DNA of 64,000 nt from Ailurus styani (Eukaryota; Chordata; Mammalia; Carnivora; Ailuridae). The DNA lies in assembly GCA_002007465.1 (NCBI GenBank), contig LNAC01000231.1, positions 700,140 through 764,139 of the forward strand, in the 5' to 3' direction. Below are positions 11,983 through 23,754 of the stretch, in pieces (position 1 is the first letter of the stretch; the number at the start of each line of letters is the position of its first letter). Under the pieces are notes generated by a model that saw only the letters and a list, made by a program, of their open reading frames with translations, made no database searches and was not told the origin of the DNA. The position numbers and the translations under genes were made by a program.

Positions 11983-12145
11983 ACTAACTCATCTTCAGCA
12001 ACTTCCTTTTGTTTATCTAGATTTTTCCTTCTCAGTTCTGCCATCATCTGATCAATTTCTTTCTGAAGCGCTTGCAAATTTCTCTCAAAGGCCTTGTCTT
12101 GAGTTCCTAGAGTTTCATTTAGTCTTACAGCTTTTTCATTTACAG
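11983..12145 (-). CDS. LAMA2: LAMA2 exon, coiled-coil domain II
   Basis: The exon is 163 bp with acceptor ...accccctgcag|CT and donor TTAGT|gtgagt. CT completes an Ala codon split with the upstream exon. Then follow 53 codons (VNEKAVRLNETLGTQDK... to ...KEVAEDEL) and the first two bases of a Val codon. The N-E-T sequon and long heptad-like runs of E, K, L and I fit the alpha-2 coiled coil. No long open reading frame marks it because of the split codons at both ends; it was found from frame continuity and residue pattern. Confidence 0.93.
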
Positions 12146-13284
12146 CTGCAGGGGGTAAGACAAATTTTGTAAATTAGTAAACAAAAGTGCCACACGCAAA
12201 AATGGCAGCAAGCATCTGCTCTTCCTCGTGATCTCCAAATGAAATGTAGTTTGCCACGAGTGTTCCTGCTGGGAATAGAGAGGTAGTTAATAACGATCCA
12301 TAACAAACAGGGAAAGGTGACATATTTGTCCAATTATATTTCTTTTGTGGGGCATGGTAATTAAAGCGTGGTGCTTCTATTTCACAAGGAAAAAAATGCA
12401 AATAAAGAAATGGCCCAAACCTTCTTCAAGTAAGAGGTAAACCATGAGACACGAAGCATACCCCTTGGAGGATGAAAACACAAGGTCTGTGCTGCTGCTA
12501 AGACACAATCATATTCAGTCAATTTGAAAATACCGAGTACAGAAAAACTCGCAGTGATGAGATCTCTGAAAACAAACCTGCCCTTGCTCTTCCACACAGT
12601 TGTGTTCGTTTGTTTAAAGGAATGAGGGAGGAAGCACTGGACTTGGGATGAGGTTATAGATTAGGGCTCAAAGCTACCTTCCAGCAATAACATTCATTGT
12701 AAGAGTCTGGGTTTATTATGCATGGAATAAAGAAACTTCAAACGGTGCTCTTCAGAATCTTAGGGTTCTCTAGGTGCTTCAGGTAGTCTACAAACCATGT
12801 CTATTCCGTCAAGTATCTATTTGATAGGTTAGTGTTCTGGGCAAGATTTCATCTGAAAAAAGAATTCTATGTCAAATAAAAGTCGGAAAAAACTGGTGAG
12901 TTGAAACATTTATGCAGTTCTACCACTGGTTTTAGGCCAACTTCTCTGGAAGTGTGTTTTATGACACATTAACTTAACAAGGTGAAGAGAGAGGTTTCCT
13001 CAAACACTCGCATGTCAAACCCTTATCTCTGTAATATCACCTGTGAACATCCCTAGAATGAGGCCCTGAGTTGGCTAAGGAACATTTTCTATTATTCCAT
13101 GCCATATCCTAAGACGTCTTTGGGACATAGAGAATCCTGAAAATTCACTTCTGTTCTTGGAGAAAGTTTTCTGATTAGGGCTGGTTGGAGCTGTTTCAAG
13201 GGTAGTTATTCCAAGTTCCTGTAACGGGTGCACACTGGCCAAACAGAGCTGCCATGAAGGGTGTGACATGGTGGGTTAGTACCG

Positions 13285-13472
13285 TGGTTCTGAAATGTGG
13301 TCCCCAAATAAGCAGCATCAGCCTCACCTGGGAACTTATTAGAAATGGAGATTCTCAGGCCCTAACCCAGACCTACTGACCTAAAAATTTTGGGGGTAAG
13401 GGACTAGCAATTTTGGTTTAACAAGCCCTCCAGGGGCTTCTCCTGGATGCTAGAGTTTGAAAATCATGGTTT
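13285..13472 (+). mobile_element. MER5/MER20-type hAT fossil
   Basis: Text 'gtggttctgaaatgtggtcc', 'agcagcatcagcctcacctg' and 'acaagccctccaggggcttc'. The inverted end is 'agtttgaaaatcatggt'. Confidence 0.75.
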
Positions 13473-13820
13473 AGAAGAAGGAATTGGGTCTCAGTCTTTA
13501 ATTTTACCCTTTCCAAAATGCATCTTTCAAATTCTCTTTTCATGATTGAGGTACTTGGTTAGAAAGTTACCGCTGTCAACCCCTTATTCTGACAGCCATA
13601 ATCTAGTCTGCAAAACAATTTGAATAAGCTGTTTTAGAGAAAAAACAGGGCCACTCCTAGCCTGTGGTAGAAATTTTTGCTCAGGTACCACATTCCTAGA
13701 AGTTAGTGAGGGTAGCTTGTTCTTGGTCAACTACTTAATAGTCATACTTTGACATACACCAAAGAACCTTCTCAAGATTCCTCACTACTGTTGCTAAGTT
13801 ATCACCTAGGCTGCATTGTG

Positions 13821-14022
13821 GTTTTTTTTTTTTTTAAAGATTTTATTTATTTATTTCACAGCGGGAGAGAGATCACAAGGAGGCAGAGAGGCAAGCAGAG
13901 AGAGAGGAGGAAGCAGGCTCCCCGCTGAGCAGGGAGCCCGATGCGGGGCTCAATCTCAGGACCCTGAGATCATGACCTGAGCCGAAAGCAGAGGCTTTAA
14001 CCCACTGAGCCACCCAGGCGCC
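13821..14022 (-). mobile_element. CAN-SINE (mustelid-type)
   Basis: Reverse-oriented young copy ending ccacccaggcgcc, with duplication ctgcattgtg at 13811-13820 and 14023-14032. Confidence 0.95.
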
Positions 14023-14311
14023 CTGCATTGTGTTTGTTAAGGAACAACAGGGACCATGGACTGATTAATTGGAAAGCTCCTTGATCCAGCAGACTTTGTG
14101 AGAACTACTGGAGAAAGCCAATTATTAAAATATAAGGTTTATACTTCTTAGATTTCAGCAAAGGCTGTAGATTCAGCCTTCCTTATGGTACCTCTTGTTC
14201 TTTGGTCTGGGTACCTATCTGTCTGTATGTTGATTTTAACTAATTGTATTATGTAAATAACCACTAACTTCATTTGCAATCATAAATCCCACTTTTCAGC
14301 TTGCCAAAGGT

Positions 14312-14466
14312 GAATATATAAATGAGCTTTGATTAGAAGTATTTTTTGAAATTTGATTGAATTTAGGTCCTGGGTCTAGATGTATGTTTTTCTTTTATTG
14401 AGAATATAAATGAGGTTTGATTAGAAATATTTTTTTGCAATTTGACTGAATTTAGGTCCTGAGCCT
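14312..14466. repeat. Diverged tandem duplication, two copies
   Basis: Positions 14312-14378 and 14402-14466 share 'gtttgattaga', 'aatttga.tgaatttaggtcctg' and neighbouring text, with a period of about 90 bp. Confidence 0.75.
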
Positions 14467-15265
14467 ACGTGGTTGTAAGGGGGTAATGTGAGAGACATAG
14501 TCTTACTTGTGGTTTATTCTCAAAACTAAACTACTGCAGAGAAGAACTTGCTGGAAAAAGAATGATATAAGAGAAAAGAAAAATATGGTTGTACCTTTTG
14601 GAATGTATGCATTATTTCTTTTAAATGAAAGTAATATGTAAGCAACTAGAAGAAATTATTAAGCCACACAAAAACGATGTTAGCAAAACGATACTGTATT
14701 AAAAAAGCATCATTTTAATAGGAGAGATGTGGTTGCTCCACTAATTTTATTTTAATTTGGAAATTCTGAATATTTTTAAACTGAAGATGAACGTGTTATT
14801 CGTTTTTTAGATTCAAAGGTATAAACTATCAGCTCAGTACATTTTCAACAGAATTGAAAATAATTATGACATTAATATAGCTCTGAAATTTACTTATTTC
14901 TACTTTATTTCAAAGGAAATTTTAGGTAGTTTTGAAATATCTTTAAAACAAGATAAAATTAACATAAAAGGAGATGGAGTAAAGATAAAAAATAATGTAA
15001 ATCCTAAGACATATTAATAGACAGTATCTCAGTAGTTAAAGGATGGAAGGGAATATAAAAGGGATACTTAAGACGTATACAGTATCTGTAACATACAAAT
15101 ACATTAATCCCTCAGGAGAAACAAAGTTGTTTTTAATACTGAACTGAAAAAAATATCCTGATGGGTAAATTCATCATGAATGACAAATACTGCTGTGACC
15201 TGAGAAACAGGAAAGAAGGTGTCTGCATTAAGTCCTAATATATGTCAATACATATGACAATGTAT

Positions 15266-15330
15266 GATTATATATATTTATACATACATGTATATACATG
15301 TATATATGTATACATACATGTATATATATG
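15266..15330. repeat. TA/CATG-rich simple repeat
   Basis: Alternating 'tacatg' and 'tatata' units, largely self-complementary. Confidence 0.85.
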
Positions 15331-17507
15331 TTCACTCATTAATTCTATTCATTCATGGAACAAAATACAGAGTATTTGTGATCTAATCAGGAATCACACC
15401 AAAGTAGATTTTAAAAATTATAGGGAGGTAAGAATGCCTCAGATTAATAGACCCTGGTTATCTATGAAGAGACCATTACTCATAATGGAAGATAGATGTG
15501 ATACCTTACTCCCTTTATCTAAAAATAAAACTAACTAGACAAATGTCAGGTGAACACATTCACTTTTCCTACAGCAATTTATTGTCACTAATAAAACCTA
15601 CAAGTACCGATACTATCCCCAATTGGTGTAGTTCTAAGAGAAAAAAAAAAAGGGTGTGGATATCTTGTATAATCCACTGAAGGCTTTTGGTGAGTTTCCT
15701 TTTCTTTAAAAATAAATCTCCTAACTGCCAAGACGAGCAGTACATATAAACATCTCAGTCAGGGCTTCGTTTACCTCTGGCATATTCAGATTTAAGCATT
15801 CAGGAAATTTTAACAATTGGATTAGTTTTGCCAAAGTTCTTTTCTAAAGGGCTGTGCGTATCGTGTGTGTTATATCATTTACATGGGTAGCTGCCGGAAG
15901 AAGGGAACAGTGTCCATATTTCTCCGTGGTACAGGAGCACAGCTATCCCACATGGACCTTCACGTAAATTAGAAAAAAAGGTGTCCTGTCTGGACAGACC
16001 CAACCAGGCTGCCTGATGGATGCACGATTTAGAGAATGGGAGACACCTTTGTTGATACCTAACCCTTTTCTCTGATGAATGGACTGTGGGCAAGCAATGA
16101 GCAAACTGGGAAGAAATCCCATCTCCACCTGCCCCCTCCTGGTGCCTTTGTGCAGTGCACAGCCTGGGTGGTGGGTACAATGCAGAGTGAACCCATGAGC
16201 AGGGCTGACGCTGGAGTCTACAGAAAATATTTATTCTTTTGCATTTATTTTTATGCATGGATATTTGATTGACATGATTTCAAAATAAGTTTCCAGGATC
16301 GGCTGTAAGTATTGAGTGCTTGAGATTGAGGTAAAAGGAAAAGGAAAATTACTGGTGTATTGACCAGCGCCTTGACAGATCCAGATAGAAATTATTTTAC
16401 CTGCAATGGGATTTTTTTCTGTGAGTGGTGGGTGGAGAAAATTTCAAGTTGCATTAGTGGGAAATAAAACTGAGAAAAGCATAAAAAACTCCATGTAGCA
16501 GAGGATGAACCATAATGAGTTACTTAAGAATTTTCCAGTAGGTTTAACTTCTCTTTCAGATCCTGACATCTTTTGCCTCAGATTAAAACTCTGTTGCTTC
16601 CTGCAGTGGGAAATCTTTGGGAGTTTCTGTCTCTTCTTGGCCAGTGATTCCTAAGAATTACCTGTCAGGATCTGCCTTGAAGTTTATCTCATGTCCTGAT
16701 TTATTTGGCTATATTTCCAAGTGAAATATCTAAAACACAACACTATAGAGCAATAAAAATATTTTTTGAAAGAAAAAACCCAAAGCACTTTCTTACATTC
16801 TGAGCCTGCATGTATGTTTGCTGTATAATAATAGATACTTAAGATCTAGATTTTTTTGTTTAATGTCTTCTTTAAGAGTTCTTAATCTGGGGTTTAGCCC
16901 GCAAATTGCTTCTACTTTGATCCTCCGTCATATTGGTAGATGCCAAGCACTAATTCCTAGAGAATTATGGACTAAATGCAGTGAAGCTTCTGGTAAGATA
17001 GCAAGTCCAGACTCCAAGCAACAGATGTTCGTTAAAAACAGCACCAAGTATTTTAAAAGCCATTTTGAGAAATTAAAGTGCTGCTTTAATATCCTGAGTA
17101 TACTTCTACTGAGTAGAAAGATAAAATTAACTTTTTAAAAAATTAATCTTTTCAATAGTTTTGAATACAAACAGCAAAGCATACGTTTATTGGTAAACGT
17201 ATATCAGTAAATATACTGATAATAGCCATTGCTCAAAAATTAAGACATTCCCCAGGGACTGCATTCAATTTACCATGACCCCGCCCTCATAATGACTGCT
17301 TCACTGCCTGCTGTCCCTCATTTAACACTGTAGATTGTAGATGCTCAGCAGATAATGTCCTTGACTATCCCCACCAAAATTCTTTTCAAAACCCGGCCCT
17401 CATTTTGAGAAATGGCATTTCTTACTAGAGAAATTCCAGTCCTGTGTAATCCCTTTTTCTATTTTTTCTGGAGGGAGACATAATGATTAAATTAAAGGAC
17501 CTAATAC

Positions 17508-17619
17508 CTTCTGCATCCCGGGCAAGCTCCTTAATGAATTCTCCTAAGGAGTCTGCTCTCCTGTTGGTCCTCTCAGCATCCTGTCCAGTTTGCTCGCCAT
17601 CTGCTGTCACTTTGGTAGC
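17508..17619 (-). CDS. LAMA2: LAMA2 exon, coiled-coil domain II
   Basis: The exon is 112 bp with acceptor ...tggatcattag|GCT and donor GCAGAAG|gtatta. It holds 37 full codons plus one base of the next codon. The peptide begins ATKVTADGEQTGQDAERTN and ends EFIKELARDAE, which matches laminin alpha-2 domain II. The donor gtatta is weaker than the gtaagt consensus. This exon follows the 15-kb intron that contains the RAD23B retrocopy. Confidence 0.95.
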
Positions 17620-19619
17620 CTAATGATCCAAATTCAGGAAAAGCATAATTAATTGAGATGATGAAGCTACAGCGAGATAAGTTCCCACTGGCTACATTTT
17701 CCTTCAAATATAACTCTGAGCCAAAGGCAATCAATGAATTATTGATCAGATATACTGGAAATGACACCCCGTGCTCAAGTATACAATTAAACTTTATTAC
17801 TTCTTCCATTAAATGGAAATCAGAGAGCTGTATTTGGTCTTTTTAGAACCCTTGCTATATGCAATGACATAGAAGCAGCAATAAAACACAATTATTTTTG
17901 AAGTATCTTTGAGGTAGAGTTGCCAAAAGTCTTTAATGGATTCTTTAGCCTCCACATGTTGCAGTTTTGTCCATATTTTATTTACTGAAAAAGTGTGGAG
18001 CATAACAATGATCTCTGGAGGAGGCCCAGGCAGTCTGTCTCAATAAGCTTGATCCTATAGATGTAGTCTAGATCGATACATTAATTAAAGAAACAAAGAG
18101 GGAGAAATGTTTAGCTACTAAGTAGTAAATGCTTGTTTTATAACACTCTAAAGATGCCAGGAAAATGTTAAAGAAGAATAAAGGCTAAGTTTTCCCATAT
18201 GTCATCACCAGAAAAGACAGCTGTTAATCACAGTACCATGTATCATTGTCAACAAAGTGATACAACTCCACAGCCAGCTTGCATCCCAAAGAATGTCCCC
18301 ATACATTTGCACCTTCATTCACATTGAAGATGCCACTTGACACAAAGGAATCCATTTAATGTGTTTATAGTTAAGATAGGCTCTATTTACTCAAATAAAA
18401 GGAGCATATGCGACATTCAAAGCTTCTTAAAAGATACTACAAGGTTTAGAGCACTCTGAATAGGTTGTACAGTTTGCTAATAGGGCTTTTTTTTTTTTTT
18501 TACTGAAAAGATAGGGATAATCTAACTACAGATAATGAATCAAAGAATCACAAACGGCCTTAAAATAATTTGAAAAAAACCCAAATTGGCAGAGTATTAA
18601 TACTCTATAATCCTGTACAGAGCGTTTGCATTCTAGACATGCCCACAGATTCTACATTTTTTTTCTTACACATAAGTGGATTTTAGATAAAATTAAAATA
18701 GAACTAAATGTCTGGCCAACACAGAACATGGTAAGAGATGCTATAGAAATTATACTGCATTTTGTGATTTCCCAGGGGGCAGTAAGAGGTTTAATTCATG
18801 ACTGCTTTCAAGGTTTTACATAAAAGGTAGAATATAAAGTCCAACTATCATCAACTAATTTCTCAACTTGTGAGTGTTACCATCACAAATAAAAAGATGA
18901 AAGGATAAGATCCACCAGAAGTTTTAAAAATCTCTCTTAACAGTCTGCAGTAAATATACAAAATTATTTGGAGGGTGCTAACCAATAGGTCAAGTAACTT
19001 TTTATATATACACACCACATGCATACACACACACCTATAACTTTTTAAATGTTACTTTTAAATTACTAAAGCCAGCTGCTTAATATGTGGCCTTCTAAGC
19101 TATTGTAGATGTTTATCGAGACTGAACTTGACTGTACTCTATAATATCACTCCTGTTTTCACATATCACAGACTCTACCAAGGGACTTGCTCTACATTAT
19201 GGTCATTTTCAATATCTTAATTATTAATGTATTACCAGCACTGTATTACCACACAAAGTGTACATTATAATTTAACTTAAGATTTCTTTGCTTTATCAAT
19301 ATCTTATATTACTAAAAGATCATAACTTATTCACACGACAAAGGCTACCAGTTCTGGCTCATTGCCAAAAGCATTTACTTTTTTTATAATAAATGTATAC
19401 TGATAATACTGATTCTTTTATATTCTGGATGATCATGATCCTATCGTGCCTTTAATTCCTCTTAATTTATACAACAGTGTATAGGAGTTGTCATTAATAA
19501 ACTCGGTACTAATTATAGGAGCACCCCAATAGTCAGATGTCAAGAATTCTCAATGACCCATGGTAAGAAACAAGTTAAGAGTTATCACAAAGACACTATG
19601 CAACCAACCTCCCTGGCTT

Positions 19620-20000
19620 CTGTTTAGTATGTGAAAGATGCCAAACTCTTCCCTTAGGCTCTTCTCAGATCCTGCTGTCTTTGCCTGGAATCAACTTCTC
19701 TGTCCTTTCAATGACTGGTTCCTTGTCATCTGTCATCTTTCAGTTTCAGGGTCCCTACTAGCTGTGGCCATTTCTAGGCCACCTACCCAGGTTTCCAGAC
19801 TCTCCACAGAACATTTTCTTCATAGCACCGTGCATTTTAGAATTGCTTGCAGCTCCCCTATTTATTGGTTACCTCCTTGACTAAAAGGTAAACTGTAGGA
19901 GAGCAGGAACTTGGTCTGTTTTGCTCAACACCTTATATCTAGCTCCTAGTGTGATGCCCGAGAGAAAGTACTGAATGAGTGCTCAATAAATGATTAAGCA
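19620..20000 (+). mobile_element. L2 LINE 3' end
   Basis: L2-like text 'cccctatttattggttacct', 'gaacttggtctgttttgctc' and the terminal 'gagtgctcaataaatgatta'. Confidence 0.65.
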
Positions 20001-20038
20001 ATTGCCTAATGAATCTTGCCCACCTTATTACCATTCTC

Positions 20039-20237
20039 TCTTTTTTAAGATTTTATTTATTTATTTGCCAGAGAGAGAGAGAGAGAGAGAGAGGGTACAA
20101 GCAGGGAGAGCAGCAGGGAGAGGGAGAAGCAGGCTCCCTGCTGAGCAAGGAGCCTGATGTGGGATTTGATCCCAGGACCCTGGGATCCTGACCTGAGCTG
20201 AAGTGAGGTGCTTAACTGACTGAGCCCCCCAGGTGTC
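20039..20237 (-). mobile_element. CAN-SINE
   Basis: Reverse-oriented SINE with a (GA)n tract (about 20071-20094). The perfect 16-bp duplication ccttattaccattctc lies at 20023-20038 and 20238-20253. It sits just past the 3' end of an L2 fragment. Confidence 0.95.
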
Positions 20238-20795
20238 CCTTATTACCATTCTCATTGCCTACCTTTCTATAAACGCTCCCAGAAAGGGCTTTTGTTTATA
20301 ATGTTGTTCTTTAACTCCCCTCCAATTATCCAAAGTAAATCCAGCCTTCAAGAGTCAGTTCCAACTCAACCTTCTCTGTGAAGCCATCCTTGATTATTTT
20401 GGCTCATGCTTTCCTTTCTTAGATATTCTTCCCCTTTTCTTTTTTCTTTTCCTTCTTTCCTATTAAATTTTTTCTTTTAATATGCCACGAGATATCTTGA
20501 TTATATATTTTTCAAAGAACTTTCCCAGCTGCATCTTCCAATTCTTCCAAAAGACTTCAGTCTTTCCAATGCAATAAAAGATTCTGTATTATACTTCTGT
20601 CCTTCTCTTTTTGAAATTATTGTCATCCTAATGACATCAATGGTCATACATTCCTATCTAATAAGGAAAAATATTTACGAACATCAGAAACCCACTTCTG
20701 AAACATTTACATTAATCCTGAACTGAATTAGCATTTTCTGGCTTTAAAGAAAGGCAGCAGTTTGAACTTGTGACTTGTTGATAAACACATTTCTG

Positions 20796-21000
20796 GGCGC
20801 CTGGGTGGCTCAGTGGGTTGAGGCCTCTGCTTTCGGCTCGGGTCATGATCTCAGGGTCCTGGGATCGAGGCCCGCATCGGGCTCCCTGCTCAGCGGGGAG
20901 CCTGCTTCCCCCTCTCTCTCTCTCTGCCTGTCTCTCTGCCTCCTTGTGATCTCTCTCCCTCTGTGAAATAAATAAATAAAATCTTTAAAAAAAAAAAAAA
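20796..21000 (+). mobile_element. CAN-SINE, very young copy
   Basis: Near-consensus head ggcgcctgggtggctcagtg, CpGs largely intact (ggatcgaggcccgcatcggg), and a long pure A tail. The duplication cacatttctg lies at 20786-20795 and 21001-21010. Intact CpGs argue for recent insertion. Confidence 0.96.
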
Positions 21001-21514
21001 CACATTTCTGCTGAGGGAGGGGGAAGGGAAGGAGAAGGAATGCTGCATTTCTCTGTTGGCCACAAAGTGCTAAATCTCACAAAGGGATACTTCCGAAGCA
21101 AACATGCAATGGTAATTTTAAAACTTCCACTGTATTACAACATGAAGCAAACAGTAATTAGACACTTACCAATTTCTTCTCCCCAGACAAACCAAAAAAC
21201 AAAACAAAAAATGTAAACAGGAAGATAACTCTATTCTTGCAGTTCCTCCAATGATTACAAATTCAATGACCAAAAAATTTTCAAGTAACAGTATTTTCAT
21301 TTTAAGATGTTCTCCTTTTCTCCGCCCCTCAAGTATTTAACTTGAAAGAATGGGCTTTCTTACATATTAATTTTATACATATCTGAAGCAGCAACAATAA
21401 CTATCAATAATTTGGCATTTCTGTTTATAGTCGCTCCAAAAGTTTTTTCAATTTTGCAAAGCTATTATCCAGTGTTGCTCAAAAATAGAGACTGTAGATT
21501 CCAGGTAGCAAAGA

Positions 21515-21690
21515 TTTTTTTCTTTTTTTAGATTTGAGAGAGAGCAAGCACGAGAGGAGGGGGAGAGAACCTCAAGCAGATTCCCTGCCCAGTGGAGAGC
21601 CAGATACAGGGCTTGATCTCATGACCCATTAAGATCATGATTTCAGCTGACACCAAGAGTCTGACGCTTACTGAGCCACCCAGGCACCCC
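21515..21690 (-). mobile_element. CAN-SINE, older diverged copy
   Basis: Reverse-oriented, ending ctgagccacccaggcacccc, with many substitutions and no clear target-site duplication. It lies close to the RAD23B retrocopy. Confidence 0.85.
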
Positions 21691-21799
21691 ACATAACATT
21701 CTAAAATCAATGTTAAGTCAAAGAAATGTGAAGCAGGGCATTACACTAAATTTTTGGATTCAATACACTAAAAACAAAGTGAGACCTAGGAAAAGTTAC

Positions 21800-22049
21800 C
21801 TCATGTTTTATAGAAGAAATAGAGCCCTGCAAAACCTGACTTTTGGCTGTGTCAGTTTACACACTGTACGGATCTGTGGCATCTGCTAACTGCAGCAGAC
21901 ATGCATGTATTTATCCCTACCCTGCATCCCCGCCCCCAACCATCGCCTACCTTATACCAGCTTTCGTGCATATGAGCCCAAATCGTCGGAGGCAATCCAG
22001 CGAATGCAGTGTAGTGATCTGCTGTGAAACATGAGAGAAAAAAAGTCCC
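21800..22049 (-). pseudogene. Probable 3' UTR of the RAD23B retrocopy
   Basis: Directly downstream of the frame remnant, the minus strand reads on with 'ggctcatatgcacgaaagc', 'ggtataaggta', 'agggataaatacatgcatgt' and 'gttagcagatgcc'. These look like the RAD23B 3' UTR as I remember it. The true end and poly-A tail were not located and may lie further down, interrupted by the SINE at 21515-21690. This is inference from continuity. Confidence 0.5.
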
Positions 22050-23192
22050 TTTCCAACTTCATCAAAGTTTTGCTGTAAAGTTGACAGCCAGATTCTCATT
22101 CTTCTCACAAGCAAACTACGTTCGTAGCACGAGTCCTTCAGGAAATCCTAGTGCCTTTAATCTTTCTATGGCTTCTTAGTCGGGACGTGCTCCTGAGTGT
22201 AGCTCACAGGCGCACTTCCCCCTTCTGCAGCTCGCCCACTGCGCCAGCAGCCCCTCCTCCTTGACCCACCTGCTTCTTGAACTGGTCCACTTAACACCAG
22301 AATCAAATGCTCCTGGGGTTGGTTAATTTGCTGCAGGAGTTGAGAATGTTCTTGACTTCTTGCCGCAATGCTAGAAGCAGGGAAGGATTCTGCTGAGTCA
22401 TTTGTGTCATCTGTTGCAACTGAGGCTGATTCGTAAGACTTCAAGGGGTCTTTTCTAGAACTTGTTGTAGAGTTATTGCAGCTGCAGCCACTGAAGACTG
22501 AGGAGCCAGCCCCCATCCTAGATGCTGGGGGAGGGGATCAACCACAGCCCGACTTTCTCTATCTCCGGGATTCCCACAGAAAGAGGCCCCGCGGTTGTCA
22601 GGGTAGGTGGAACAGGCTCTTAGGGCTGCAATCATTTGCTAGCCCTCATGGCCCATTGACATAATCTTGGTTACCATGTTCTCACAAGACTGCCCTGAGA
22701 CATGAGCACCCGTTGCATCTTCAAACGGGTTTGGCCAAGAAGACTCTGCTGATATACCATCTGTTGATGCTGGGCTAGTAGCCGCTGGTGCTCTTGCTGG
22801 CTTTTCTGCAGGGTCTTCTTGTTTCATTGCCCTGGCAGGTGCAGCTGTGGGAGTGGGAGCCAAAGCAGGGGCACAGGTGGGGCCCCGAGCCACAGCCCAT
22901 GCCATGGAGGAGCTAAGTGTGGTGCAGTGGCAGGACGTGATGGCTGGGTTGTAGCTGATGCCGGTGCTGTGTCTTCAGGTTTTGCCACCATAACCACCTC
23001 CAGGTTTCTTCATCAATTTGATATTCTTTTAGAGCAGTATCATCATTGAGGACTTTGCTGGAATAATTTTTGACCTGCTATAGGGTCAAAAATTCTTCCT
23101 TTTCAGAGTCAACCTTCTCATTTGGTGACTTCCTCATCTCCCTGGGGTCAATGTCAGTCTTGTTGCTGGACAATCTGCAGGGTAACCTGCTT
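22050..23192 (-). pseudogene. RAD23B: RAD23B processed pseudogene (coding remnant)
   Basis: RAD23B is a UV-excision-repair and proteasome shuttle protein with UBL, UBA1, XPC-binding and UBA2 domains. On the minus strand this stretch reads as an intronless, damaged copy. The start codon position is AAG (23190-23192), followed by QVTLQI and then frameshifted UBL remnants such as NDDTALKEYQIDE. A Pro/Ala-rich linker follows, then the UBA1-like FEDATGAHVSGQSCENMV and IMSMGHEG, then GDRESRAVVDP, then the XPC-binding remnant LLQQINQPQEH and VQEAGG. The C-terminal UBA2 pieces AIERLKALGFPEGL and QQNFDE are in another frame. The span is about 1,140 bp against about 1,230 bp for the intact frame. Multiple frameshifts and the lost start make it non-coding. 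It lies sense to LAMA2 inside an intron. RAD23A fits less well. Confidence 0.85.
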
Positions 23193-23267
23193 GGTGCCAC
23201 CAGGCAGCTCCGTACCGGGCCTGCTGGCCACTGGGCAGGGCCCTGTCCTTGGGGGTGTGGCTATGTC

Positions 23268-23298
<31 letters not shown>

Positions 23299-23312
23299 CT
23301 TACTTATTTATT
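23268..23312. repeat. (TTTA)n microsatellite
   Basis: About eleven TTTA units, with TTAC variants near the right end. It lies about 75 bp upstream (in retrocopy sense) of the RAD23B pseudogene start. Confidence 0.9.
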
Positions 23313-23720
23313 ATTCCTCAGAGTGCCAGGCATAGTAGATATTGAGTGGTTAGCTGGTATAATAATAATTGAAACAACTACAAATCCCTTTGAAGTTCCA
23401 ATGCCTGTTGAAGGAAAACGAACCAAAAAAAAATCTCTATGCCTTCCCAATACCATGCAAACTGGCCTCTTGCCAGGTGCTAGGCCTGCCAGTGAATATG
23501 GATGGCTGGGCAGTTCCTGGAAATTTCGCAGAGCCTAATGGGAAGCTTGTGCTCAAGGGTTTCAGCTGAGTGCTTAGGAGGAGAGCCAGGCAGGAGAGCC
23601 TCAGTCCCAACCACACTGCATTCTTGTCACTGGCCTCATGGTCATTAAAAACTAACCTGCAATTACACACCAAGTAGCACACTGGTGCGGGCAGGGTTGG
23701 GGTTGGGATGAGGCAGAACT

Positions 23721-23754
23721 CTTTAGGGCCAGCACAGTTTAGGGCCAGCACAGT
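23721..23754. repeat. 16-bp tandem duplication
   Basis: The unit tttagggccagcacag occurs twice in direct succession. Confidence 0.8.

Larger units (their letters stand above)
12146..17507 (-). other. LAMA2 intron
   Basis: This 5.4-kb intron holds a MER5/MER20-type fossil (about 13285-13470), a young CAN-SINE (13821-14022), a diverged tandem duplication (14312-14466) and a TA/CA-rich tract near 15.3 kb. No exon-like open frames with good splice sites were seen in 15340-17500. Confidence 0.6.
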
